A DNA stretch of 5,530 nt from Bacteroidales bacterium (GTDB lineage Bacteria; Bacteroidota; Bacteroidia; Bacteroidales; JAADJA01). Each line of letters starts with the position of its first letter. The first letter of the stretch is position 1. Below are positions 1 to 5,458 of the stretch, one piece after another. The notes beneath the pieces were generated by a model. That model saw only the letters and a program-made list of their open reading frames with translations, ran no database searches and was not told where the DNA came from. The translations under genes were made by a program, and so were the position numbers. The stretch spans positions 1 to 5,530 of the forward strand of contig DAOVYU010000102.1 of assembly GCA_030635465.1 (NCBI GenBank), read 5' to 3'.

Positions 1-1185
1 GAGCTGGAAAAAGCAAATCTTGAATTACAAATTGCCAAGAATAAAGCTGAAGAATCGGATAGGTTAAAAACCGCCTTTCTATCTAATATGTCGCATGAGA
101 TCCGTACTCCCATGAATGCAATCATTGGTTTTTCGCATTTACTGAAAGATCCAAATATGACCAATGATAATCTCAATAATTATGTTGATATCATTACTGA
201 AAGAGGAAATCAGCTATTAAACATTATCAATGATATTATTGATATCTCAAAAATTGAATCGGGTAAAATTAGTATTAATAAAAATGCTTGCAATGTCAAT
301 CAGTTATTTGATGAATTGTATACCATGTTTTATAATACAAAAGAACTCACTAAAAAATCGCACCTTGAATTGCGTTATGTAAAACCGGATGTACTTGAGA
401 ATATTATTATCAATACTGATACCACACGACTTAAACAAATACTTTCCAATTTAATTGACAACGCCATAAAGTTTACCCAGGCAGGATTTGTAGAAATGGG
501 TTATTCCATTATAGAAAACAAAGGATCAAAAAAAATTCAATTCTATGTAAAAGACAGTGGAATAGGGATTTCACATGAAAATAGAAGTTTGATTTTTAAC
601 CGCTTCAGACAAATTGACGAATCCCATACCCGATTATTTGGAGGAACGGGAATAGGCCTTTCAATTTCACAAAACCTCGCTGAACTATTGGGTGGTGATT
701 TAATTGTTGAGTCTAAAAAAGGTGAAGGGAGTACTTTCTATTTAACACTTCCCTATGAGACAGTTACTATTGTAAAAACTCCCAAAGAGATTAAAAAATC
801 AAAGGAAACAGATATTGACTGGAATAATAAAACCATTCTTATTACCGAAGATAACCCTTCAAGTTTTCTTTTATTAAAAACTATACTCGAAAAAACAAAT
901 GCCCGGATATTACATTCCAGCAATGGTAAAGATGCTGTGGAGTTATGCCATAATAATCCGGATATCAACGCAGTTTTAATGGATATTCAATTACCGATTA
1001 TGAATGGTTATGATGCAACCCGAAAAATAAAATTATACAGAAAAGACCTTCCGGTAATTGCACAAACAGCACATGCTTTAGCTGAAGATGAAGTAAAGTC
1101 GAAAAATGCAGGATGTGATGATTACCTTGTAAAGCCAATCCAGCGAGAGAAACTTTTTGCAGTTTTAAGTAAATACCTGGGTTAA
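1..1185 (+). CDS. Hybrid sensor histidine kinase/response regulator, C-terminal part (5' end outside the window)
   Basis: The reading frame is open from base 1, so 394 C-terminal residues are visible and the sensor part is missing. Residues 1-29 are a charged coiled-coil linker leading into HisKA. The H-box SHEIRTP carries the phospho-acceptor His32. The HATPase_c domain follows with the N-box (LSNLIDNAIKFT, about 148-159), G1 box DSGIGIS (185-191), F box (IFNRFRQ, about 198-204) and G2 box GGTGIGLS (214-221). A short lysine-rich linker (about 255-275) joins a receiver domain with acidic pair Glu283-Asp284, phospho-acceptor Asp328 (LMDIQLP), Thr356 and Lys378 (LVKP). All key catalytic residues are present, so the protein should autophosphorylate on His and relay to its own Asp. 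There is no output domain after the receiver, so the signal must pass to a partner such as an Hpt protein or separate regulator, or the receiver modulates the kinase. The signal sensed cannot be judged. The stop lies 56 bases before the channel gene, on the same strand. Confidence 0.95.
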   Translation, partial: ELEKANLELQIAKNKAEESDRLKTAFLSNMSHEIRTPMNAIIGFSHLLKDPNMTNDNLNNYVDIITERGNQLLNIINDIIDISKIESGKISINKNACNVNQLFDELYTMFYNTKELTKKSHLELRYVKPDVLENIIINTDTTRLKQILSNLIDNAIKFTQAGFVEMGYSIIENKGSKKIQFYVKDSGIGISHENRSLIFNRFRQIDESHTRLFGGTGIGLSISQNLAELLGGDLIVESKKGEGSTFYLTLPYETVTIVKTPKEIKKSKETDIDWNNKTILITEDNPSSFLLLKTILEKTNARILHSSNGKDAVELCHNNPDINAVLMDIQLPIMNGYDATRKIKLYRKDLPVIAQTAHALAEDEVKSKNAGCDDYLVKPIQREKLFAVLSKYLG

Positions 1186-1241
1186 GGATTCAGCAATTTT
1201 TAAAGTACTTTTACAGCCTTACAAAAAATGAAATTTCACCA

Positions 1242-2897
1242 ATGAACTGGAAAAAATCAATATTAAGCGTTTTTTTAATAATTACCTTTTTTTGTTATGG
1301 TCAGAATTCTGATAAAGAAACTACAGAACATTCAGATTCATTAAAAAATAAAAATATTGCATATGTAATTTTTGAATCTGACACATTGTTCTCAATCTAT
1401 TCAAACCTTGGCCCATACTCTCCAAAAGAACGAGCTGCATCAATTATTGATAAATTAGAATTATTGTCGAAAAGCCAATCCTTTGATGCTGATTCATTCA
1501 ATTTAGCTGATATTCATAATCTTACCATCATCAACTACAGTCATCATATGATTATGGGAATCAGTAATGAAGAAGCAAAGATGGCTGGTTATAACAAAGC
1601 ATATCTGGCGGAAAACTATAAAGAGATCATGGCTGAATCTATAAGTAGCCATATTCATGATTATAGCTTGCAGGGATGGATTAAAAGAATCGGGTTTACA
1701 GTTTTGCTTCTATTGGGTTTAATTATTTTACTTTACCTGATCCGCAAACTTTTTAAATGGATTAATGCCAAGCTGGTCGATTATGAAAAAAACCTTAAAC
1801 GTAAACGTCGTAACATCTTCAGATACCTTGCACCTAAAGGACCAGAAAGCTTTTTTCTTTTTCTGTCCAATATATTAAGGTTTGTTATCATTATTATAAT
1901 CCTGGTTCTCTACTTACCTTTATTGGGTAGTTTTTTACCCTGGACCAAAAACATAGTAGAAAGGTTTTACAACTATATTGCTGACCCCATTAAGTTTATC
2001 CTGAATGGCCTTCTGGATTTTTTACCTAATCTTTTTTATATCATTATAATATACATAGTAGCCCGGTATGTAGTTAGAATAATATCGCATTTAGCAAATG
2101 AGGTTGAGAAAGACCGGATTAAACTTAAAGGATTCCATAAAGATTGGGCCAAACCAACTGTTAATATTTTAAGAATTATCATTTATGCTTTCGCACTGAT
2201 ATTTATTTTCCCTCATCTCCCAGGATCAGACTCTCCTGCATTTCAAGGCATTTCTATCTTTTTTGGCGTATTACTTTCCCTGGGGTCTACTTCAGCTATT
2301 GCAAATATTGTAGCTGGTGTTGTTATAACCTATATGCGTCCTTTTATGATAGGTGATCGGGTTAGAATTGGAGAAACTATTGGTGATGTCGTAGAAAAAT
2401 CATTACTGGTAACCAAAGTCAGGACATTAAAAAATGAGGATGTAACCATTCCAAATGCAACTATTATTAATACCCACCTCTGGAATTATACAAAAAATGC
2501 AAAAGATTTGGGAATCATACTTCATACTGCAGTTACCATCGGATATAATGAGCCATGGGAAAAAATAAATCAATTGTTACTGGAAGCTGCAAAAAGAACC
2601 AAATTATTGTCCAAAGACAAACAACCATTTGTCCTGCATAAAGGTTTGAATGATAATTATGTCGAATATGAATTGAACGTTTATACCAGTCAATCAAAAA
2701 AAATGGTTCAGATATACTCTGATATGCATGCACAAATAATGGATGTATTCAGGAAAGCAAATGTTGAAATATTATCACCACTTTATATTTCTACCAGGGA
2801 TGGAAACCCTTCCACAGTTCCACCGGATTATACACCTGATACAAGAAATCCGGTTGAAAAAGTAATTGACAAGGTTAGTGGAAAAAATAATGTTTAA
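1242..2897 (+). CDS. MscS-family mechanosensitive ion channel with signal peptide and N-terminal periplasmic domain
   Basis: The 551-residue product is a membrane channel expected to open under membrane tension and release solutes on osmotic downshock. Residues 1-20 look like a signal peptide (NWKK, then a hydrophobic stretch ending CYG, with Gln21 following). Residues 21 to about 145 form a soluble, presumably periplasmic region containing DTLFSIYSNLGPYSPKERA. Similar segments precede the channel core in other long MscS proteins, as far as I recall. Hydrophobic helices lie near 150-168, 209-230, 262-281, 307-325 and 333-364. The last is the Gly/Ala-rich pore helix, and it runs into the family signature (STSAIANIVAGVV, then YMRPFMIGDRVRIG, 365-377). 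The beta domain follows (DVTIPNATIINTHLWNYT) and then the cytoplasmic vestibule to about 515; the Pro-rich tail ends at 551. E. coli MscS is about 286 residues, so the N-terminal half is extra. The ATG at 1242 is chosen because it gives a proper signal peptide. The gene may be co-transcribed with the kinase upstream. Its last 4 bases overlap the opposing NTPase gene. Confidence 0.93.
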   Translation: MNWKKSILSVFLIITFFCYGQNSDKETTEHSDSLKNKNIAYVIFESDTLFSIYSNLGPYSPKERAASIIDKLELLSKSQSFDADSFNLADIHNLTIINYSHHMIMGISNEEAKMAGYNKAYLAENYKEIMAESISSHIHDYSLQGWIKRIGFTVLLLLGLIILLYLIRKLFKWINAKLVDYEKNLKRKRRNIFRYLAPKGPESFFLFLSNILRFVIIIIILVLYLPLLGSFLPWTKNIVERFYNYIADPIKFILNGLLDFLPNLFYIIIIYIVARYVVRIISHLANEVEKDRIKLKGFHKDWAKPTVNILRIIIYAFALIFIFPHLPGSDSPAFQGISIFFGVLLSLGSTSAIANIVAGVVITYMRPFMIGDRVRIGETIGDVVEKSLLVTKVRTLKNEDVTIPNATIINTHLWNYTKNAKDLGIILHTAVTIGYNEPWEKINQLLLEAAKRTKLLSKDKQPFVLHKGLNDNYVEYELNVYTSQSKKMVQIYSDMHAQIMDVFRKANVEILSPLYISTRDGNPSTVPPDYTPDTRNPVEKVIDKVSGKNNV

Positions 2898-2904
2898 TTA
2901 TTTT
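2884..2904. terminator. AT-only palindrome over the convergent stop codons, possible weak bidirectional terminator
   Basis: AAAATAAT (2884-2891) and ATTATTTT (2897-2904) are perfect 8-base inverted arms around a 5-base loop. Read on either strand, the hairpin ends in TTTT. It is centred on the shared stop codons of the two converging genes, where a terminator for both would be expected. The stem has no G-C pairs, so it would be a poor intrinsic terminator. I see no better one nearby on either strand. Confidence 0.3.
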
Positions 2905-3436
2905 GACATAATTGAATAACATAACTGACGACATTTTCAGCACAAACTTTCTCTACATTATAAATATTAAGTGGTTGAATTTTAAAATGATCTGAAACTT
3001 CAATTAATAAACTCTCACGTACTACCCATATCAGTATTTTTTCTTGTAATATTTTTACTATGGACTCAATAGCTTTTGCCCAACCTTTTCCTTTTAATTC
3101 AAATGGTCCGATTTCATCTATCACAATAATATCAGCATTATTCAGGTAATTTGTATCAAGTGCTACTTCGCCAAATTTTTGTCCATCAGGATTGATGTAA
3201 AATTGCCTTAATTTTTCCCAGCCATCCTTGGGTTCACGTTGACAATATAGGATCCTGTTATTAGATTTTAAATCGATCAGTTCAAAACGATCACGTTCAT
3301 AATTTTTCCAAAATCCTTCAGCTAAAATACCACCTACTTGTAGATTATTTTTAGCCAATCCGAATATCATTTCGTGAAGGAAGGTTGTTTTACCACTTCC
3401 TTGTTCACCAGTTAATATAATGATCTTGTGTTTCAT
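2894..3436 (-). CDS. THEP1-like P-loop nucleoside-triphosphatase (NTPase_1 family)
   Basis: This 180-residue soluble protein has the length and motifs of the THEP1/NTPCR family, whose studied members slowly hydrolyse ATP, GTP and other nucleoside triphosphates. Their cellular role is unclear. The Walker A loop GEQGSGKT is at residues 10-17, directly after the first beta strand (IIILT). Walker B is IIVIDEIG (103-110) with Asp107 and Glu108, extended as IGPFEL, which is a hallmark of this family. A GGILAEGFW segment (35-43) follows the first helix, as in relatives. The ATG at 3436 is 3 bases after the queA stop, so translation is probably coupled and this is the second gene of a queA operon. 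The stop at 2894-2896 overlaps the end of the channel gene on the other strand. MobB-like or other small P-loop proteins are less likely because of the DEIGPFEL motif. The link to queuosine is from context only. Confidence 0.85.
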   Translation of the reverse strand: MKHKIIILTGEQGSGKTTFLHEMIFGLAKNNLQVGGILAEGFWKNYERDRFELIDLKSNNRILYCQREPKDGWEKLRQFYINPDGQKFGEVALDTNYLNNADIIVIDEIGPFELKGKGWAKAIESIVKILQEKILIWVVRESLLIEVSDHFKIQPLNIYNVEKVCAENVVSYVIQLCQNN

Positions 3437-3439
3437 AAT

Positions 3440-4669
3440 TTATCGTTTGAAAAACAAACAAGAATCCCCATAACTCAGAAACCTAAAATTATGGTTGAGT
3501 GCATATTCATAAACATTTTTCCAACCTTCCCCAATAAATGCCGATACAAGCAAAAGGAGGGTGCTTTTTGGCATGTGGAAATTGGTTATTAAAACATCAG
3601 GGATGCGAAAAGAATAACCTGGAATGATCATTAATTGGGTTTGGCCAGAAATCACATCAAGTCCTTTATCACCCATAAAATCAAGAATTTTAGAAAACGA
3701 CTTTTTGAGCGAAATCCCAACATCATAAATTGGATTATATGGATCCCATTGTTTGATATCAATCTCCTTCTTTTCGTCATTGTCGACCAGAAGTTTAACC
3801 CCAAACCAGTAAAGGCTTTCCAATGTCCGGGTAGTTGTAGTTCCCACTACAATTATAGGTTGGTTTTGCTTTTCAATTATTTTTTGAATGGTCGTTTTTT
3901 TGACAAATATTTTTTCGGTATGCATCTCATGCTTACCGACATCATCTGTGCTAACAGGCTTAAAAGTACCAGCCCCTACATGAAGAGTAACATCTTCAAC
4001 GGCAATTCCTTTAGACTTTATTTTTTGCAAAACAGCTTGAGTAAAATGCAACCCGGCCGTAGGTGCAGCAACTGAGCCTTCCGATCCGGCATAAATTGTT
4101 TGATATCTTAATTTATCATTATCTACTGCTTTTCGGTTCATGTAGGGTGGCAAAGGAATAATCCCCGACGCTACCAAAATGTCAGAAAAGGATAGGGTAG
4201 TTGGTTCCCATTGAAATTCGATGAGCGAATAGGATTCATAATGTAATTTTCTTTCGGCAGTTAGTATTCCTTTTTTATCATTTAGAATAAATGATTTTTG
4301 AAGTTTTCCCAATTTCCATTTTTTTGAATTGCCAACCAAACATTTCCAGACAACCCTTGACTGTTGCTCAAAAGCCTGTTGAATTTCCCTGGTTGGGTTA
4401 ACCGGTTCAAGGCAAAATATTTCAATTTGAGCACCTGATTCTTTTTGAAAAAGCATTCTTGCCTGTATAACTTTGGTTTCGTTGTAAATCAGCAAACCGG
4501 AATCAGGGAGATAATCGGGAATATTTTTAAACAAATCCTCTGAAATTTTTTTGTCTTTGTATATAACGAGTTTGGCTTCATCTCTTTTTTCAACAGGAAA
4601 CTGAGCAATCCGGTTGGTAGGAAGTGGATAATTAAAATCATTTATATTAACAAATGGAAGCTGTTTCAT
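3440..4669 (-). CDS. queA: S-adenosylmethionine:tRNA ribosyltransferase-isomerase QueA, long form
   Basis: QueA transfers and isomerises the ribosyl part of S-adenosylmethionine onto preQ1 at position 34 of tRNAs with GUN anticodons, giving epoxyqueuosine; it acts in the cytoplasm. Numbered from the ATG at 4669 (409 residues), family motifs appear in order: YPLP near the start, NETKVIQAR (63-71), a GSVAAPTAGLHFT block (198-210), LHVGAGTFKPV (229-239), VVGTTTTRTLES (274-285), TNFHMPKSTLLLL (362-374) and FRFLSYGDSCLF (395-406). QueA is usually about 340-356 residues. The excess lies mainly between TLES and the GQTQLMIIPGY segment (about 286-341), with a smaller one near 92-103. An in-frame TTG at 4681 would add four residues. 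I prefer the ATG because a likely promoter -7 element (4694-4687) would put the transcript start at or past the TTG. This is the first gene of a two-gene unit with the NTPase. The unusual length suggests a lineage-specific or paralogous QueA, so exact substrate identity is slightly less sure than the family. Confidence 0.93.
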   Translation of the reverse strand: MKQLPFVNINDFNYPLPTNRIAQFPVEKRDEAKLVIYKDKKISEDLFKNIPDYLPDSGLLIYNETKVIQARMLFQKESGAQIEIFCLEPVNPTREIQQAFEQQSRVVWKCLVGNSKKWKLGKLQKSFILNDKKGILTAERKLHYESYSLIEFQWEPTTLSFSDILVASGIIPLPPYMNRKAVDNDKLRYQTIYAGSEGSVAAPTAGLHFTQAVLQKIKSKGIAVEDVTLHVGAGTFKPVSTDDVGKHEMHTEKIFVKKTTIQKIIEKQNQPIIVVGTTTTRTLESLYWFGVKLLVDNDEKKEIDIKQWDPYNPIYDVGISLKKSFSKILDFMGDKGLDVISGQTQLMIIPGYSFRIPDVLITNFHMPKSTLLLLVSAFIGEGWKNVYEYALNHNFRFLSYGDSCLFFKR

Positions 4670-4686
4670 TATTTCAAACAAAAATG

Positions 4687-4715
4687 CAAAAATAAAAAAA
4701 AGAGGCTACCTCAAA
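4687..4715 (-). promoter_or_regulatory. Predicted Bacteroidota-type promoter of queA
   Basis: On the minus strand, TATTTTTG (4694-4687) matches the Bacteroidota -7 consensus TAnnTTTG exactly. A TTTG (4715-4712) lies 17 bases upstream as a -33 element. The spacer is slightly short compared with the roughly 19-21 bases I recall as usual. The implied transcript start is a few bases downstream, near 4682, leaving a leader of about 13 bases before the ATG at 4669. The region is AT-rich, so a chance match is possible. Confidence 0.45.
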
Positions 4716-4787
4716 CCATGGTAACTTCCTTCATCCAATTATTATGGATTTCTATTTTTCAAGAAATTCCAATTAAATATAATTTAC

Positions 4788-4818
4788 TTGACTTTCATAT
4801 GTGGTTTTTGTACATTTG
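4788..4818 (+). promoter_or_regulatory. Predicted Bacteroidota-type promoter of the small membrane protein gene
   Basis: TACATTTG (4811-4818) matches the -7 consensus TAnnTTTG exactly. A TTG (4788-4790, in CTTGAC) lies 20 bases upstream, which is close to ideal spacing for a -33 element. The expected transcript start is near 4823-4826, about 20 bases before the ATG at 4843. The GTG at 4801 would be upstream of the transcript, so it is rejected as a start. The -7 box is also the left arm of a palindrome, so its mirror image reads as a -7 box on the other strand. Confidence 0.55.
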
Positions 4819-4851
4819 AACAAATGTATAAAGTTTAAAAATATGAAAGTC
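4790..4851. repeat. Nested inverted repeat around the promoter and start codon of the small membrane protein gene
   Basis: The outer arms GACTTTCATAT (4790-4800) and ATATGAAAGTC (4841-4851) are perfect 11-base inverted repeats. Inside them the inner arms TACATTTG (4811-4818) and CAAATGTA (4821-4828) are perfect 8-base inverted repeats around AA. The gaps between outer and inner arms are 10 and 12 bases, so the two palindromes share nearly the same centre. The inner left arm is the predicted -7 box, and the outer right arm contains the ATG at 4843. Because the left arms would not be transcribed from that promoter, a DNA-level role (operator for a dimeric regulator) is more likely than an RNA hairpin. 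Confidence 0.6.
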
Positions 4852-5064
4852 GTACTGGTTAACTTTGCTTTACTGTTTGGAATTATTGGGTTTTTCCTTT
4901 ATCTGTTTTTAATACTGGCAAGTTTTTTTGGATGTTGCACGGCCATTACTACTGACACATTTCAAAAAATAGTTGCGCTTATTTTGGGTATTGCAGTAAT
5001 TACATTTTTAATTTGTATGTATAATAATTGTTGTAATATCTGGAAAAAGGAAAAACCCCAATAG
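4843..5064 (+). CDS. Small two-helix membrane protein with paired cysteines, unknown function
   Basis: I do not recognise the family. The 73-residue product has two predicted membrane helices (about 4-29 and 41-61), a short loop between them, and a basic C-terminal tail (IWKKEKPQ). It has five cysteines: a Cys-Cys pair at 31-32 just after the first helix, Cys58 in the second helix, and a second Cys-Cys pair at 63-64 just after it. By the positive-inside rule the lysine-rich tail is probably cytoplasmic. The two Cys pairs would then lie at opposite membrane faces, unless the helices are short or re-entrant. No signal-peptidase site is evident. The frame stays open upstream to a GTG at 4801, but the predicted promoter and the hydrophobic start favour the ATG at 4843. 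The gene stands alone, diverging from queA. The well-formed membrane topology and the promoter support a real gene. Confidence 0.65.
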   Translation: MKVVLVNFALLFGIIGFFLYLFLILASFFGCCTAITTDTFQKIVALILGIAVITFLICMYNNCCNIWKKEKPQ

Positions 5065-5199
5065 TAATAATTTCAATGGGTGCATGACAATTTCCTCAAC
5101 ATTTAAAAGGCTTATTTTCAGCAACTAACTTAAATATATATCCTATAGTTACTTCCAACCTGTTTACCTTATTTGCTATTATGTGCATGATTTGATACT

Positions 5200-5342
5200 G
5201 CGGCAGGGATTGAAGTGATAGCTTGGGGAAATGCCGGCAGATTTTTTTGTTAGCTGGTGGAGGCTGACGAAGGAAGCCCACATACTGCTTACAAAAAAAC
5301 AGTCGGCATGAAACAACTATAAACGGAAAGCCCGTCTGCCGC
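5200..5342 (+). ncRNA. Predicted structured RNA, possibly a repeated Bacteroidota intergenic RNA (Flavo-1-like)
   Basis: Paired segments nest consistently over 143 bases. The closing stem is GCGGCAG (5200-5206) with CTGCCGC (5336-5342). Inside it are ATAG-TTG (5218-5225, C5222 bulged) with CAACTAT (5314-5320), ATGCCGGC (5231-5238) with GTCGGCAT (5302-5309), G5240 with C5300, and TTTTTTTGT (5242-5250) with ACAAAAAAA (5291-5299). An apical hairpin follows at 5257-5281 with loop GACGAAGGA (5266-5274). A separate small hairpin, ACGG (5323-5326) with CCGT (5332-5335) and loop AAAGC, sits just before the closing stem. A G-U pair (5237/5303) inside the long stem favours the plus strand. The blocks GGGATTGAAG and GGAAAGCCCG recall, from memory, a repeated structured RNA of Bacteroidota intergenic regions, perhaps Rfam Flavo-1; I cannot confirm the family. 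No exact promoter or T-run terminator flanks it. A non-transcribed mobile repeat is the main alternative. Confidence 0.6.
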
Positions 5343-5398
5343 CCAAAAAAGGAAATTTGTCGTACACCCCTCCAAATATTCCCATACATACATTTGAA

Positions 5399-5436
5399 TT
5401 TGACCAATAGCATTTTCCCAGATATCTTTATCTTTG
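5399..5436 (+). promoter_or_regulatory. Possible promoter of pssA
   Basis: TATCTTTG (5429-5436) matches the Bacteroidota -7 consensus TAnnTTTG exactly, but its nearest TTTG (5399-5402) is 26 bases away, which is long. The overlapping TATCTTTA (5423-5430) has a one-base mismatch and a 20-base spacer to the same TTTG, so either could serve. The implied transcript start is around 5436-5443, shortly before the ATG at 5459. Confidence 0.4.
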
Positions 5437-5458
5437 GATGAAATATGAATTATTCGTT

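Larger units (their letters stand above)
5065..5458. other. Intergenic region without a convincing protein gene
   Basis: These 394 bases separate the small membrane protein gene from pssA. The first part (5065-5199) shows no gene, hairpin terminator or exact promoter element that I can support. The middle (5200-5342) is the predicted structured RNA, visibly richer in G and C than its surroundings. The last part (5343-5458) contains TACATTTGAA at 5389-5398, identical to bases 4811-4820 of the small-gene promoter but without a well-placed -33 box, and the likely pssA promoter. Confidence 0.7.

Noticed and set aside
1202..1211. Perfect 10-base palindrome AAAGTACTTT between the kinase and channel genes.
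   Set aside because: Palindromes of this length without a loop are common by chance in AT-rich DNA, and there is no adjacent promoter or T-run to give it a role.
3635..4075. Open frame of 146 codons on the plus strand inside queA.
   Set aside because: It lies wholly antisense to well-conserved queA motifs, and its translation resembles no protein I know.
4670..4681. TTG start for queA four codons upstream of the ATG.
   Set aside because: The predicted -7 element places the transcript start at about this codon, and ATG is the commoner start codon.
4734..4775. Direct repeat TCCAATTA (4734-4741 and 4768-4775) with a weak hairpin between the copies.
   Set aside because: An 8-base AT-rich repeat is expected by chance over this distance. 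The hairpin has a bulge and few G-C pairs, and there is no sign of a target-site duplication around an insertion.
4801..4842. GTG start giving 14 additional residues to the small membrane protein.
   Set aside because: The codons overlap the predicted -7 box and lie before the expected transcript start; the added residues do not fit a membrane protein N-terminus better than the ATG at 4843 does.
5096..5413. Open frame of 105 codons on the minus strand between the small gene and pssA.
   Set aside because: It runs straight through the predicted structured RNA. Its protein has no recognisable domain, and low-complexity pieces arise from the stem's A and T runs. It reads as a chance frame.
5343..5458. 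Possible riboswitch or attenuator in the pssA leader.
   Set aside because: The predicted pssA promoter lies downstream of the structured RNA, and 5343-5458 shows no strong stem or anti-terminator pair.
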